A DNA stretch of 43,486 bases from CBDVBZ01 sp965372355 (GCA_965372355.1 CBDVBZ010000010.1:1-43486), one strand, 5' to 3'; positions 23,939-33,252 are shown, counted from the first letter of the stretch. Numbers and translations are program-made. The notes: a model not told the origin generated them from the sequence alone.

Positions 23939-24874
23939 GTGGACGCAGAACTCTACATAGGACCCGCCGGCTGGTCCTACCCGGACTGGGACGGCGTGGT
24001 TTATCCAAAACGCAAGCCGGGCCATTTTGATTTTCTCGAGTACATCGCATCGTATTTCAACCTGATCGAGATCAACAACACCTTCTATCGCATTCCCGCC
24101 CCGTCGATGTGCGCGTCGTGGGCCAGGAGAGTCGACCACCATCCGGGTTTTCAATTCACCGTCAAACTCTTTCGGGGATTCACACACGGATCTGCACCGG
24201 CAAGCGAGCAAGACGTGACGGCGTTCAAGCAGGCGATCGAGCCTTTGCAATCCCATGGAAGGCTGAGTGCTGTCCTCATTCAGTTCCCGTGGTCGTTCCG
24301 TTTCTCACCCTCGAACGTCCGATACATCGCCGGTCTGGTCGAATGGCTCAAGCCCTACCGGTCCGCTGTCGAGGTCAGGCACGGCGGATGGGGTTCGGAC
24401 GAGGCGCTTGGGTTTTTCAAGGACCGAGGAATCAGTATGTGCGGTATCGACCAGCCGCTGATCGGCCGGTCACTGCCACCGAGTCGATCGGTGTCGAATG
24501 GCGCCGGCGCGTACTTTCGTCTTCACGGCCGCAACAAAGCGGAATGGTTCAAACCCGGCACGAACCGGGACCAGCGCTACGACTATCTCTACACGAAAGA
24601 GGAGCTCTCGGAATGGGTGGAGCGCGTCAAGGAGGTGGGCGCAAACGTCAACCGGATCCATGTTGTGCTCAACAACCACTTCCGCGGGCAAGCCGTCGCC
24701 AACGCGCTCGCGATTGCCTCGATGCTGTCGGGAAAGCGCGTCCGCGCACCGAGCGGAATTTTGGATAGATACCCGGACTTTGCAGACCTGTTGGAAGAAG
24801 ATGCAGAAGAGAAAAACGGGGGTTCGACGGAGGAACCTGGCCAGCGGTCACTGTTTGATGATGGCAATGGCTAA
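23939..24874 (+). CDS. DUF72-family TIM-barrel protein
   Basis: The 311-aa protein matches DUF72 over its length: YIGPAGWSYPDWDGVVYP at the N-terminus, FNLIEINNTFYRIP, FQFTVKLFRGFTH, and RLHGRNKAEWF in the second half. The fold is a TIM barrel related to YecE; the reaction is unknown. The start is GTG with no Shine-Dalgarno, in line with the very short leader. The C-terminal ~30 residues are acidic and variable. Its last 27 bp overlap the 3' end of the convergent gene at 24848-25480. Confidence 0.9.
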   Translation: MDAELYIGPAGWSYPDWDGVVYPKRKPGHFDFLEYIASYFNLIEINNTFYRIPAPSMCASWARRVDHHPGFQFTVKLFRGFTHGSAPASEQDVTAFKQAIEPLQSHGRLSAVLIQFPWSFRFSPSNVRYIAGLVEWLKPYRSAVEVRHGGWGSDEALGFFKDRGISMCGIDQPLIGRSLPPSRSVSNGAGAYFRLHGRNKAEWFKPGTNRDQRYDYLYTKEELSEWVERVKEVGANVNRIHVVLNNHFRGQAVANALAIASMLSGKRVRAPSGILDRYPDFADLLEEDAEEKNGGSTEEPGQRSLFDDGNG

Positions 24875-25480
24875 CAGGATCATGAGAATCCCCGCTGCGA
24901 TGAGGAGTTTGTTTCGGATGAGCGCCTCGAGCAGATCCAGCGGCGCGCGCGGGTGTTCTTCGAGAACAGTCTCTTCGCTCTGGGCGGGAGCGTGGCTCTC
25001 CCCGGGAACATCTTCCGGAACATCCGCTTTCTCGCCGACACGCTCCGGGGACATTCGCTCGTGGCAGAAAGAGCAAGACTCCGACCCCTCATCCAGCGAC
25101 CGGCCACACGTCGCACAATTGCGCAGCTCGACCACGACTTCCTCGGCATCGTGACCGAGATGCACGGTCGGCGCCCTGGGTGTCGGGTCGTCGACACCGG
25201 GGGTTTCCAGATAGGACTCGAGCCTCACCCGTCCACCCAGCTGCTCAAGAATGACCTTGAGCTTGTTTGCCTGGTCGACGCTCAGACCCTGCTTGACAGC
25301 GCTGGGCAACCTGCGAACCACCTGGCGTACGCGGGGCAGCGCCGTACGCGTCCGCAACGAGAGCTTTAAGGCAAAGCTCTCCGGGCTCTCTCGATCGACA
25401 TCGATCGACTCGAGGACCACGCGGAAGAACCGCTTGCTATGCACGGAGATTCTGGAGTCCACGTCCTGACTTCGTAGCAT
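24848..25480 (-). CDS. L7/L12-C-like domain plus zinc ribbon, tail-anchored
   Basis: Three parts are visible in 210 aa. Residues ~35-90 resemble the ribosomal L7/L12 C-terminal domain (LPSAVKQGLSVDQANKLKVILEQLGG, here split by family-type insertions). Residues ~121-142 form a CxxC...CxxC zinc ribbon (CATCGRSL...CSFCHERM). The C-terminus is a single hydrophobic helix (LLIAAGILMILLAIAII) that would anchor the protein in the membrane with the rest in the cytosol. An acidic, Pro-rich linker joins ribbon and anchor. No enzyme signature is present; a scaffold or adaptor role is inference. There is no evident Shine-Dalgarno. Confidence 0.7.
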   Translation of the reverse strand: MLRSQDVDSRISVHSKRFFRVVLESIDVDRESPESFALKLSLRTRTALPRVRQVVRRLPSAVKQGLSVDQANKLKVILEQLGGRVRLESYLETPGVDDPTPRAPTVHLGHDAEEVVVELRNCATCGRSLDEGSESCSFCHERMSPERVGEKADVPEDVPGESHAPAQSEETVLEEHPRAPLDLLEALIRNKLLIAAGILMILLAIAIIKQ

Positions 25481-25582
25481 GGACCGTACCAGACGGCCCG
25501 CAACCGAACAGGCGAACCATCACATTAAGTCCGCGCCATAACATACTGATACATAAGAAGACAGAAACAGGAGGGACAAAGA

Positions 25583-25930
25583 TTAGTCTGCCGTATCAAA
25601 GGCGGCCTGGCCCTCGATGTTGTCCGTGCTCACCGCCGTGACGCCAATCGCGACGCCCTCGACAATAAGCGGGAAGGTGAGCTGAGCCGACAGGGTCGAT
25701 GTCGTATCTTGCAGCGTGGGCGGACCCCCGAGGGTCCAGTAGATCCGGTAGAAGCTGACCACCGTCGGATCACTGATCGTCCAGGAGATCTGGAAAGTGA
25801 TGTTGTCCGTCGTCGTCACCAGGACGTTCTCCGGCCTCGGAGGCACGGTGCCGTCGATCTTTGGCGGGAGGGTGAGATCCGACGAGCAGGCCGCGAGCAG
25901 TAGAACCAGAGCGATAGTAAGTCTTTTCAC
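25583..25930 (-). CDS. Small lipoprotein with an FN3-like domain
   Basis: The 115-aa product has a short signal peptide with lipobox LAAC, so Cys15 is lipidated. A fibronectin type III-like beta sandwich follows: PRPENVLVTTTDNITFQISW, FYRIYWT, and a final VTAVSTDN strand. Such domains mediate binding at the cell surface. The start is GTG (25928-25930) with a weak Shine-Dalgarno. It lies 23 bp after the DUF5683-like gene, probably co-transcribed. Confidence 0.75.
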   Translation of the reverse strand: MKRLTIALVLLLAACSSDLTLPPKIDGTVPPRPENVLVTTTDNITFQISWTISDPTVVSFYRIYWTLGGPPTLQDTTSTLSAQLTFPLIVEGVAIGVTAVSTDNIEGQAAFDTAD

Positions 25931-25953
25931 CGTGTGGATGGTCCCTTTGGGTT

Positions 25954-26511
25954 CTAGAATCGGAAACTTCGGGTCAACAGGACGCGTTTCGGACTGGCCT
26001 CTATCTGATAACGCAAAGCCGTCTCCGGGTCATGGGGCTTGCTGATCAACACATCGATGAGATTGATCGTGTACGTGGCGATCAGCGTTGTCAAAAAGAT
26101 ATTCCTCCACTTCAACCACGAGTCCGCCTCATCGGAGGCGCTGATCATCTTGTTATAGCTCGATGATGCAACGCCGGCGTTGATGATCCCACCGTTTTCC
26201 CAGGTCGTCACCAGCGAGTTGTAGTCTTCCTTAGCGGCATTGAATCTGTCCACTTCCCGGTTGTAGTTTATCGCCGTCGTGAACAGTCCCACGCCACTGA
26301 CGATCGCGGCGCCGGCGAATATCCCCGCCTTGGTGTAGTGTCCCTGATGCGCCTGACCCGTACCCGGAAGGAGTATCGATCGAATCACCGCAGAGGTCTT
26401 TGCGAGGGCGTGGCCGGGAATCATCACGGAGAGCAGCACCACCGCACATACCGTCCACAGACGGCGTGTGGTGCAGCCAGGCCCTTCAGGATTACGCGTG
26501 TGTCTGCTCAT
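25954..26511 (-). CDS. DUF5683-like membrane protein
   Basis: The 185-aa protein has an N-terminal signal or signal-anchor (LWTVCAVVLLSVMIPGHALA), then SILLPGTGQAHQGHYTKAGIF and a hydrophobic glycine-rich helix. A coiled hydrophilic region and another hydrophobic stretch (FLTTLIATYTINLIDVLI) follow. The LPGxGQxxxGxxxKG motif is typical of DUF5683/TM2-like proteins of unknown function, common in FCB bacteria. It probably forms a two-gene unit with the FN3 lipoprotein downstream. Confidence 0.7.
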   Translation of the reverse strand: MSRHTRNPEGPGCTTRRLWTVCAVVLLSVMIPGHALAKTSAVIRSILLPGTGQAHQGHYTKAGIFAGAAIVSGVGLFTTAINYNREVDRFNAAKEDYNSLVTTWENGGIINAGVASSSYNKMISASDEADSWLKWRNIFLTTLIATYTINLIDVLISKPHDPETALRYQIEASPKRVLLTRSFRF

Positions 26512-26790
26512 TTGTTCACCCGGATACTTGTACGTAGAAACGAGATAGAATGTTACCCAGCTTTTTGCCGAAGTTCAACGAATTTCTGGAGCCGGGCCGG
26601 CCGGTCTCCCCCACCGGGGAGAACCACGGAACCCGCGAAAAAGCAGGGCGTAAAACCCAGTGGACAATCGCCAATTGACACCCCGTGGCGACCTCCGATA
26701 TCCTGATGAACCGTTCACCCCGCTGTGTCCGATATCCGCGTACAATCGATCGTTCGGCACCGCGCGCTTGAATGATCTGGAGGCATCCGT

Positions 26791-27735
26791 TTGATCGAGG
26801 TAAACAACCTGACGAAGCGTTTCGGCGCCCACAAGGCCATCTCGGACATCTCATTTCGGGCCGAGACCGGTGAGATTCTGGGCTTTCTGGGCCCAAACGG
26901 GGCCGGTAAGACCACGACGATGAGGATCCTGACCTGTTACCTCCCCCCGACCAGCGGAAGCGCCCGGGTGGCCGGATTCGACATCCTGGACGACTCGATC
27001 CAGGTCCGCCGGCGAATCGGCTATCTACCTGAAACCGTACCAGTTTATACCGATCTAACCGTCGATGCCTATCTCGAGTTCGTCGGCCGCCTCAAAGGTA
27101 TGCCCAAAAACACGCGAAAGGCGCGGATAGGACGGGTAATGGAGGAGTGCGGCATTTCGCACGTGCGGACGCGTACGGTCGGCAAGCTGTCCAAGGGGTA
27201 CCGGCAGCGTGTCGGGCTGGCCCAGGCACTGCTCAACGATCCCGAGGTGCTGATTCTCGACGAGCCCACCGTGGGCCTCGATCCCCAGCAGATCATCGAG
27301 ATTCGGGGACTGATACGAAACCTCGCGGGCAAACGCACGATCATCCTGAGCACTCACATCCTGCCCGAGGTGAGTCTCCTCTGCCAGCGCGTGATCATCA
27401 TCAACAAGGGCAAGCTGGTCGCCATCGACACACCCGGCAATCTAAAAACGCGCCTGCGGAGCGCACTCGTCATCGACGCTCTCGTTCGGGGCGACCGTGA
27501 GGCGGTGACCCGGAACATCGCATCGCTTCCCGGTGTCCGTTCGGTCGACTGTGTCGAATCGTTCGAGGACGATTCGCACCGCTTCCGCATCGAGGCCAAC
27601 GACGACGCCGATATCCGCGAGCCGGTATCGCGCGCCGTCGTCGGGCAGGGGTTCGGTCTGCTCGGGCTCAACACGATCGATCTGAGTCTCGAGGAGATCT
27701 TCGTGCAGCTCGTGACAAAAGAGGAGATCGAGTGA
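26791..27735 (+). CDS. ABC transporter ATPase (GldA-like)
   Basis: The 314-aa ATPase powers the permease encoded next. Walker A is GPNGAGKTT (34-42). The signature is LSKGYRQRVGLAQAL, Walker B is VLILDEPTVGLDP and the switch His lies in STHIL. A ~90-residue C-terminal extension follows, as in GldA/CcmA-type ATPases. The TTG start is preceded by GGAGG at a 7-base spacing. The stop overlaps the permease start (ATGA). This set resembles the Gld/ABC-2 exporters linked to gliding or surface secretion in Bacteroidetes, but the substrate is unknown here. Confidence 0.93.
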   Translation: MIEVNNLTKRFGAHKAISDISFRAETGEILGFLGPNGAGKTTTMRILTCYLPPTSGSARVAGFDILDDSIQVRRRIGYLPETVPVYTDLTVDAYLEFVGRLKGMPKNTRKARIGRVMEECGISHVRTRTVGKLSKGYRQRVGLAQALLNDPEVLILDEPTVGLDPQQIIEIRGLIRNLAGKRTIILSTHILPEVSLLCQRVIIINKGKLVAIDTPGNLKTRLRSALVIDALVRGDREAVTRNIASLPGVRSVDCVESFEDDSHRFRIEANDDADIREPVSRAVVGQGFGLLGLNTIDLSLEEIFVQLVTKEEIE

Positions 27736-28505
27736 TGTCGCGTCTCTTCGCCATCTACCAGCGGGAACTCGGCTATTTCTACAACTCGATCGCGGCGTAC
27801 GTGGTGATCATGATCTTTGTGCTCCTCGGCGGGTGGTTCTTCTACAACCTGCTCGCGTATTTCAATTTGGTGTCGATCCAGATGATGCAGAACCCGCTCG
27901 GCGCCGGGCAGCTCAGCGTCACCGAAGCCGTGCTTCAGCCGCTCTTCGGCAATCTGAGTATCGTCATGCTGCTCATCATGCCGCTTCTGACGATGCGACT
28001 CCTCTCGGAGGAACGCAGGTCCGGCACGGCGGAGTTGTTGTTTACGTACCCGATCTCGGACTGGGACGTCATCCTCGGCAAGTACTTCGCCACGCTCACC
28101 GTGTTCGCGAGCATGCTTGGCATTACCCTGGTCTATCCCCTGCTGCTCATGCGCTACCTGTCACCCGAGTGGGGTGCAATCTTCAGCGCATATCTCGGCC
28201 TGCTGCTTCTCGGGATGGCGTTTGTGGCGATGGGGTTGTTCTTTTCGTCGTTGAGCGAAAACCAGATCGTGGCGGCAATACTGACTTTCGGACTGGCGTT
28301 GTTCTTTCTGATCATCGGGTGGATCACGCCATTCGTATCATCGAACGTGGCGGCGGTTGTGCGACAACTTTCGATAATCGAGCACTTCGACAGCTTCTCG
28401 AAGGGGGTAATCGACACCAACGATGTGATCTATTACCTGAACTTCTCCGTCTTTTTTCTTTTTCTCTGTTCGCGCGTGCTCGAATCGAACCGATGGAGGG
28501 GCTAG
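27732..28505 (+). CDS. ABC-2-type permease (GldF-like)
   Basis: The 257-aa protein has six hydrophobic segments, an N-terminal LFAIYQRELGYFYNS helix, and LSEERRSGTAELLFTYPISDWDVILGKY, the usual ABC-2 coupling region. It would form the membrane channel for the upstream ATPase. Its ATG overlaps the ATPase stop by ATGA, so the two are translationally coupled. Function follows from family and position. Confidence 0.92.
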   Translation: MMSRLFAIYQRELGYFYNSIAAYVVIMIFVLLGGWFFYNLLAYFNLVSIQMMQNPLGAGQLSVTEAVLQPLFGNLSIVMLLIMPLLTMRLLSEERRSGTAELLFTYPISDWDVILGKYFATLTVFASMLGITLVYPLLLMRYLSPEWGAIFSAYLGLLLLGMAFVAMGLFFSSLSENQIVAAILTFGLALFFLIIGWITPFVSSNVAAVVRQLSIIEHFDSFSKGVIDTNDVIYYLNFSVFFLFLCSRVLESNRWRG

Positions 28506-28508
28506 GCC

Positions 28509-30062
28509 ATGCGGATGACACACACAAACATGGCTATTGGAATTGCCGGAATGATCCTCCTCACCGCCGGGGCCATGCTCTACGCCATCATATCCCCCCA
28601 GGTGATGCTGACCCGGACGCTCCTCGTCGCGGGAGCGGTGCTGCTCATCGCGTATGGCGGTCTGAATATTCGAGCCATCATGGCCTTCTTTCGCCGACGC
28701 TCTTCCCGGTACGGTGCCAACATGGCGGTGATGATCGTTTTGTTTGCCTGCATCGTCGTGATCGTGCAGGCGCTGTCCGTCAGACACAGTCACCGTATCG
28801 ACGTCACCCGGAACAAGCGTTTCAGTCTCGCGGATCAGACTCTGAACATACTCCGGGGCCTGGAAGCCGACGTGGAGCTCTACGGGTTTTTCAAACAGGC
28901 GAGTCCCGAGAGGGATCGCGTCGAGGATCTGTTCGACCAATACGCCCACGCAACGAATCGGATACGGTATGAGCTCATCGATCCCGACAGAAGCCCAACA
29001 CGAACCAGCGAGATGGATGTAAAGAGCTACGACACGATCATTATCCAGTACGGTGACAAGCGAGAACAGACCACGAGTATCACCGAGGAAACGTTGACCA
29101 ACAGCATTCTGAAGATCACGCGCGATGTTCAGAAAACGGTCTGCTTCGTCGTCGGACACGGCGAGAAGGACCCCTACAGCGAGGACCCCGCGGGTTACTC
29201 CATCATGAGAGAGGCGATCGAGAGCCAGAACTACGAGGCGAGGATATTGTCGCTCTTCGACGAACCGGTGGTTCCGGAAGACTGCCAGCTGCTCGTTGTG
29301 GCGGGGCCGACGAAAGACTATTTCGACAGCGAGATCGCAAAGATCGCCGGTTATCTGACCGGCGGCAAAAACGCGCTGTTCTTACTGGATCCGCAGCTAT
29401 CCTTCCCGAATCTCGAGACGCTGTTGGTGAGGTACCGCGTTGTCCTGGAGAACGACGTCGTGATCGACCCTTACAGCCGTATTTTAGGAAGGGGGTACAC
29501 CGACCCCGTTATTACCCAGTATGTCGACCACCCGATTACCCGTGATATCGACGTCGTCACGTTCTTTCCCATGGCGCGCTCGGTGCGTATAGCACCACCC
29601 GACATCCCGGGTGTCACCGCACAGTATCTCGCCCAGACGGGCAAATCCGCGTGGGGTGAGACGGATCTCGAGGGAATCCAGGGCGGCCAGGCCGTACGGG
29701 GAGAAGAGGATTCATCCGGACCGGTGTCGGTCGCCATGATATCCTCGAAGAAGTATCAGGACGGCGTGCCGAGCGAGATCGGCGATGACGAGAGCACGAT
29801 CATCGTCTTCGGCGACTCTGACTTTGCCGACAACAGCGCGTTTCGGATCTCGGGCAATGGAGATCTGCTGCTGAACGTGGTGAATTTCCTGGCCGAGGAA
29901 GAAGACCTGATCGCGATACGACCGAAACCGGCACTCGGAGACCACCTCCTTCTGACAGCCGCTCAGGGGCGTCTGATTTTTCTCATCTCGGTCGTTCTGC
30001 TTCCCCTCTCTGTACTGGGCTTTGGCGTGTCTGTTTTTGTTAACCGTAGAAAGCTCGGCTGA
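28509..30062 (+). CDS. Gld-type ABC auxiliary protein (GldG-like, IFT52-like domain)
   Basis: The 517-aa product has three N-terminal hydrophobic segments, a ~380-residue extracytoplasmic domain and a final TM anchor (~485-505) with a basic tail. The domain starts IDVTRNKRFSLADQTLNIL and contains VCFVVGHGEKDP and QLLVVAGPTKDY, the pattern of GldG proteins with an IFT52-like fold. It sits three bases after the permease gene, with GGAGGGG upstream. It is the third part of the ABC export unit; its role is probably substrate handling in the periplasm. Confidence 0.88.
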   Translation: MRMTHTNMAIGIAGMILLTAGAMLYAIISPQVMLTRTLLVAGAVLLIAYGGLNIRAIMAFFRRRSSRYGANMAVMIVLFACIVVIVQALSVRHSHRIDVTRNKRFSLADQTLNILRGLEADVELYGFFKQASPERDRVEDLFDQYAHATNRIRYELIDPDRSPTRTSEMDVKSYDTIIIQYGDKREQTTSITEETLTNSILKITRDVQKTVCFVVGHGEKDPYSEDPAGYSIMREAIESQNYEARILSLFDEPVVPEDCQLLVVAGPTKDYFDSEIAKIAGYLTGGKNALFLLDPQLSFPNLETLLVRYRVVLENDVVIDPYSRILGRGYTDPVITQYVDHPITRDIDVVTFFPMARSVRIAPPDIPGVTAQYLAQTGKSAWGETDLEGIQGGQAVRGEEDSSGPVSVAMISSKKYQDGVPSEIGDDESTIIVFGDSDFADNSAFRISGNGDLLLNVVNFLAEEEDLIAIRPKPALGDHLLLTAAQGRLIFLISVVLLPLSVLGFGVSVFVNRRKLG

Positions 30063-30092
30063 CGGGGTGCCGTTGTCGACCGCGTATGTGTC

Positions 30093-31433
30093 ATGCGTTT
30101 CAAACCAACACTGATACTGCTGTTCGTCGCCGCCGTCACGTTGGGGTATTTCTTCCTCGTGGAGCAGCCCGGCCATAAGGAGAAAGTCGCCCAAGAGGAA
30201 AGTGCGACGAAACTGTTCGACCTGACCGGGATGGAGGTCTTCGGTCTGGTCATCCGCAGAGACGACGCAACGCTCACGTTTACCCGGTCGGGAGACGCCT
30301 GGCGGATGATCACCCCGTCCAGGGACCGGGCGGAGATGCCCCAAATAATGGTTCTCGTCCTGTCGGTGCTCAGGTCAAAGGCCGAGCGGCAGTTCCCCGC
30401 CGATCCCACGCGTCTCGCCGAATACGGCCTTGCCAACCCCGTTGCGACGGTAAGCCTGAGAGACAGCCTGCAAGCCGAGCTGCTCACACTCGATGTCGGC
30501 GATTTCAATTTGACCAAGAGTCACTGTTACGCGAGAGAGGACGGATCGGACACCGTCATGCTCGTTCACGCGGGTGTCCGTCGCTACGCCTTGACCAGTG
30601 TGTTCGAGTATCGCGACAAGAAGGTCGTCGAATTCCCCATCGAGGATGTTTCTGCGTTGGAAATCACTTCCGATCTCCACCGAACGTCGTGGAGCAAATC
30701 CGTGGACGAGCGTTGGTTCACCGTGGTCGGTGGTGACACGATTCGTGGTGACGATGATGAAATGGATACGATCCTGCGGGAGCTTCGTGCCATGCGGGCC
30801 CAGGACGTCAAGGACGGTGACCCGGCAGCGTGGGGTCTCTCCGATCCTGCCGGTTCGATCGTTGTTCGTCTGCCGGACGCCGACGCCATTGGCCTGTCAT
30901 TCGCCGGTCCGGATTCGCAACGGTGTTACATCCAGGTGAAAGGAGAAGAGCGCATCAACATGGTGGACGCCTCGGCGCTGGACGTTTTCGGGCGGTCGCT
31001 CCACGACCTCCGGGACAGGCGTCTTCTGCATTTCGATCGGGATGTTCTGCGAAAGGTCACGCTCAATACGAAGACACTCAGCATTTCTATCATAAAGATG
31101 GGGGAGAACTGGTCGTTTGCGAACCCGTCCTTCGACGAGATCGACATTGCGTTGGTGAGCGCGTTCCTCGGATCGCTGAAGGCCATGAAATACCGCGAGA
31201 TCATCGAGGAGACGATGCGCGCGCCGGAGGAATATGGGCTCGACCACCCCGCCTACCGGCTCGCGTTGTTCGACGCAGAGGGCGACCTTATCGATGAGGT
31301 TGTGACCGGACCTACACGGACGATCCGGCGAACGCGCTACGCTACGAGCCGCTCATCCGGTCATCTCGGCGTTGTCGATGCGGAACCGTTCGAAGAAATG
31401 GAAGGCCTGTTCGAGGAGTTTCAGCTCCAGTAA
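30093..31433 (+). CDS. DUF4340-domain envelope protein
   Basis: The 446-aa protein has one N-terminal TM (PTLILLFVAAVTLGYFFLV) followed by repeated mixed alpha/beta units. Each has the DUF4340 look: LVIRRDDATLTFTRSGDAWRM early, WSFANP late, and LRDRRLLHFD in the middle. DUF4340 genes very often follow Gld-like ABC trios, as here. It is presumed to stay on the periplasmic side of the inner membrane and to work with the exporter. No catalytic residues are evident. Confidence 0.88.
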   Translation: MRFKPTLILLFVAAVTLGYFFLVEQPGHKEKVAQEESATKLFDLTGMEVFGLVIRRDDATLTFTRSGDAWRMITPSRDRAEMPQIMVLVLSVLRSKAERQFPADPTRLAEYGLANPVATVSLRDSLQAELLTLDVGDFNLTKSHCYAREDGSDTVMLVHAGVRRYALTSVFEYRDKKVVEFPIEDVSALEITSDLHRTSWSKSVDERWFTVVGGDTIRGDDDEMDTILRELRAMRAQDVKDGDPAAWGLSDPAGSIVVRLPDADAIGLSFAGPDSQRCYIQVKGEERINMVDASALDVFGRSLHDLRDRRLLHFDRDVLRKVTLNTKTLSISIIKMGENWSFANPSFDEIDIALVSAFLGSLKAMKYREIIEETMRAPEEYGLDHPAYRLALFDAEGDLIDEVVTGPTRTIRRTRYATSRSSGHLGVVDAEPFEEMEGLFEEFQLQ

Positions 31434-31518
31434 ACAGTCTTGGAGGCACAACCTAGAGCTTGCAAAACAGACTTTCTCATCCTACTATTCACATACACGA
31501 CAATGGGAAATGCCCTGA

Positions 31519-32970
31519 ATGAGCGATTCCTCTCGTATCCGAAAGCCCGCTGTTGCGGGGAGCTTCTATCCGAGCGATCCGGAGAAGCTGCGCACCGACC
31601 TGCGCGCAATGCTTGGTGATGTCGGTGAGCTGCCGCCGATGGGCCGGCCAGTTGTCCTGGTCGAACCACACGCCGGTTATGTGTACTCGGGTCGCGTCGC
31701 TGCGCATGGATACAGCCTCCTCGAAAATCTGAGCATCGACACGGTCGTCGTCGTCAGTCCATCTCACATGGAGTACTTCCCTTTCGTCTCCGTTTTCGAT
31801 GGAGATGCCTACGAAACACCTCTCGGGCGGATACCCGTCGACAAGGCGACAGCCCGCGATATCGTATCGGCAGACCCCATTCTCAAGCTTTCCGGCAGCG
31901 GCCACATCCAAAGTGGAGTTGCGTCGAGGGAACACGCGCTGGAGGTCCAACTGCCCTTCCTTCAGACCGTGCTCGACGAGTTTTGCATCGTCCCCATCGT
32001 CATGGGTGGCCAGAGCTGGGAGGCGTGTCGCGCATTGGGGGACGCGCTCGGACCGATACTCAAACGTGACAATGTCATCACCGTCATCAGTTCGGATCTG
32101 TCTCACTTCTATCCCCACGATGTGGCGACAGAGATGGATGGGGTCTTTCTCGATCTTTTGAGACAGATGGATCCCCGACGTCTTTACGAATCGGTCAAAA
32201 GGAAAGCATGCGAGGCGTGCGGCGCGGGGCCGGTCGTCTCCGGTCTTATCGCCGCACAGCATTTCGATGAAGCGGGCTGTCACATTCTGTCCAGCGCCAC
32301 CTCGGGTGATATAACCGGCGACCGGGATCGGGTCGTGGGATACGCGTGCGCGGCGATCTACCGGGCGGATCATGCCACCCCCGATGCCATTGAAGGAACG
32401 GAGCGAGAGGAATCATCGCTGGGCAAGGCGGAACGGTTGCACCTGCTCGAGCACGCCCGCCGCTCGATCGAGATCGCGCTGGGCATCCCGGATCGCGTCG
32501 AGCCTCCATGCCCGCACCCCTCGCTGAACGAGAAACGCGGCGCGTTCGTGACCCTCAAGGTCCGCAACCGGCTGCGAGGATGCGTCGGAATGATTGAGCC
32601 CCGGGAACCGATCTGGAACATCACGGGCAAGATGGCCGTCGCCGCAGCAATGAGCGATCCCCGCTTCAACACGCTGACGTCCGAGGAACTCGAGCAGCTC
32701 CGCATCGAGATCTCGATTCTCTCCCCCCTACGACAGATCGATTCGCCCGAGCAGATCCGGGTTGGCCACCACGGCCTCGTCATCAAACAAGGACCTTTCA
32801 GCGGCCTCCTCCTGCCACAGGTTGCGCAGGAACATGGCTGGCGACCCCGCGGGTTTCTCGGGTACACGTGTGAGAAGGCGGGTTTACCCCGCGATGCGTG
32901 GCAGGACAAAGCTACGCATGTCTTCGTTTTCACGGCCACGGTTTTCGGAGAAGAAGAACTCACCCACTAG
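31519..32970 (+). CDS. MEMO1-AMMECR1 fusion (AmmeMemoRadiSam proteins B and A)
   Basis: Two domains are fused in 483 aa. Residues ~8-275 are MEMO1-like, with EPHAGYVYSG (His51) and SPSHMEYFP (His83) matching the conserved metal-site histidines of that family. Residues ~300-480 are AMMECR1-like, with AFVTLKVRNRLRGCVGMIEP and the LRGC motif. In many prokaryotes these two occur with a radical SAM enzyme as the AmmeMemoRadiSam set. No radical SAM gene is in this window. It follows the DUF4340 gene by 85 bp and may be a separate unit. The activity is unresolved. Confidence 0.92.
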   Translation: MSDSSRIRKPAVAGSFYPSDPEKLRTDLRAMLGDVGELPPMGRPVVLVEPHAGYVYSGRVAAHGYSLLENLSIDTVVVVSPSHMEYFPFVSVFDGDAYETPLGRIPVDKATARDIVSADPILKLSGSGHIQSGVASREHALEVQLPFLQTVLDEFCIVPIVMGGQSWEACRALGDALGPILKRDNVITVISSDLSHFYPHDVATEMDGVFLDLLRQMDPRRLYESVKRKACEACGAGPVVSGLIAAQHFDEAGCHILSSATSGDITGDRDRVVGYACAAIYRADHATPDAIEGTEREESSLGKAERLHLLEHARRSIEIALGIPDRVEPPCPHPSLNEKRGAFVTLKVRNRLRGCVGMIEPREPIWNITGKMAVAAAMSDPRFNTLTSEELEQLRIEISILSPLRQIDSPEQIRVGHHGLVIKQGPFSGLLLPQVAQEHGWRPRGFLGYTCEKAGLPRDAWQDKATHVFVFTATVFGEEELTH

Positions 32971-33252
32971 CAGTAAGGGGGCACGGCGCGGTTAGTCGCC
33001 TGTCCTGGAAGGGAGCGAAGTGAAGCGAGGCTCCCTCTCGGCGATGGGAGCGGCGACGCGCCCTCACTTCATGTCTCGCCTGTCCTCTGAAAGAGGGCTC
33101 GCCGCGGCCTCGCGTGGCGCGACCCACCGCCCATCCGCCATCTCCGGCTTCGCACGGCCGCCAAGCTGGTGGACACCGTGGCAGGACTCGAACGCTCGCT
33201 CGAAATGCCCGCTCGAGCGGTCGCCGCACCCATCCTGTGCGAAGCGGAAGGC
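32971..33252. other. 282-bp gap between convergent genes with nested inverted repeats
   Basis: Three arms, GGGAGC (33011-33016), GCTCCC (33030-33035) and GGGAGC (33046-33051), allow two mutually exclusive hairpins. GAAGTGA (33017-33023) also pairs with TCACTTC (33064-33070). The 11-mer TCGCCTGTCCT repeats at 32996 and 33076. No U-tract follows any stem. I see no gene here. Confidence 0.4.

Noticed and set aside
26741..26746. TACAAT as a full promoter of the ABC operon
   Set aside because: No acceptable -35 at 16-18 bp spacing was found; kept only as a comparison to the box at 23923.
33170..33235. tRNA-like sequence (GGCAGGACTCGAACGCTC) in the gap between convergent genes
   Set aside because: The T-loop-like bases lack a pairing T stem, and no acceptor or anticodon arm can be drawn on the minus strand.
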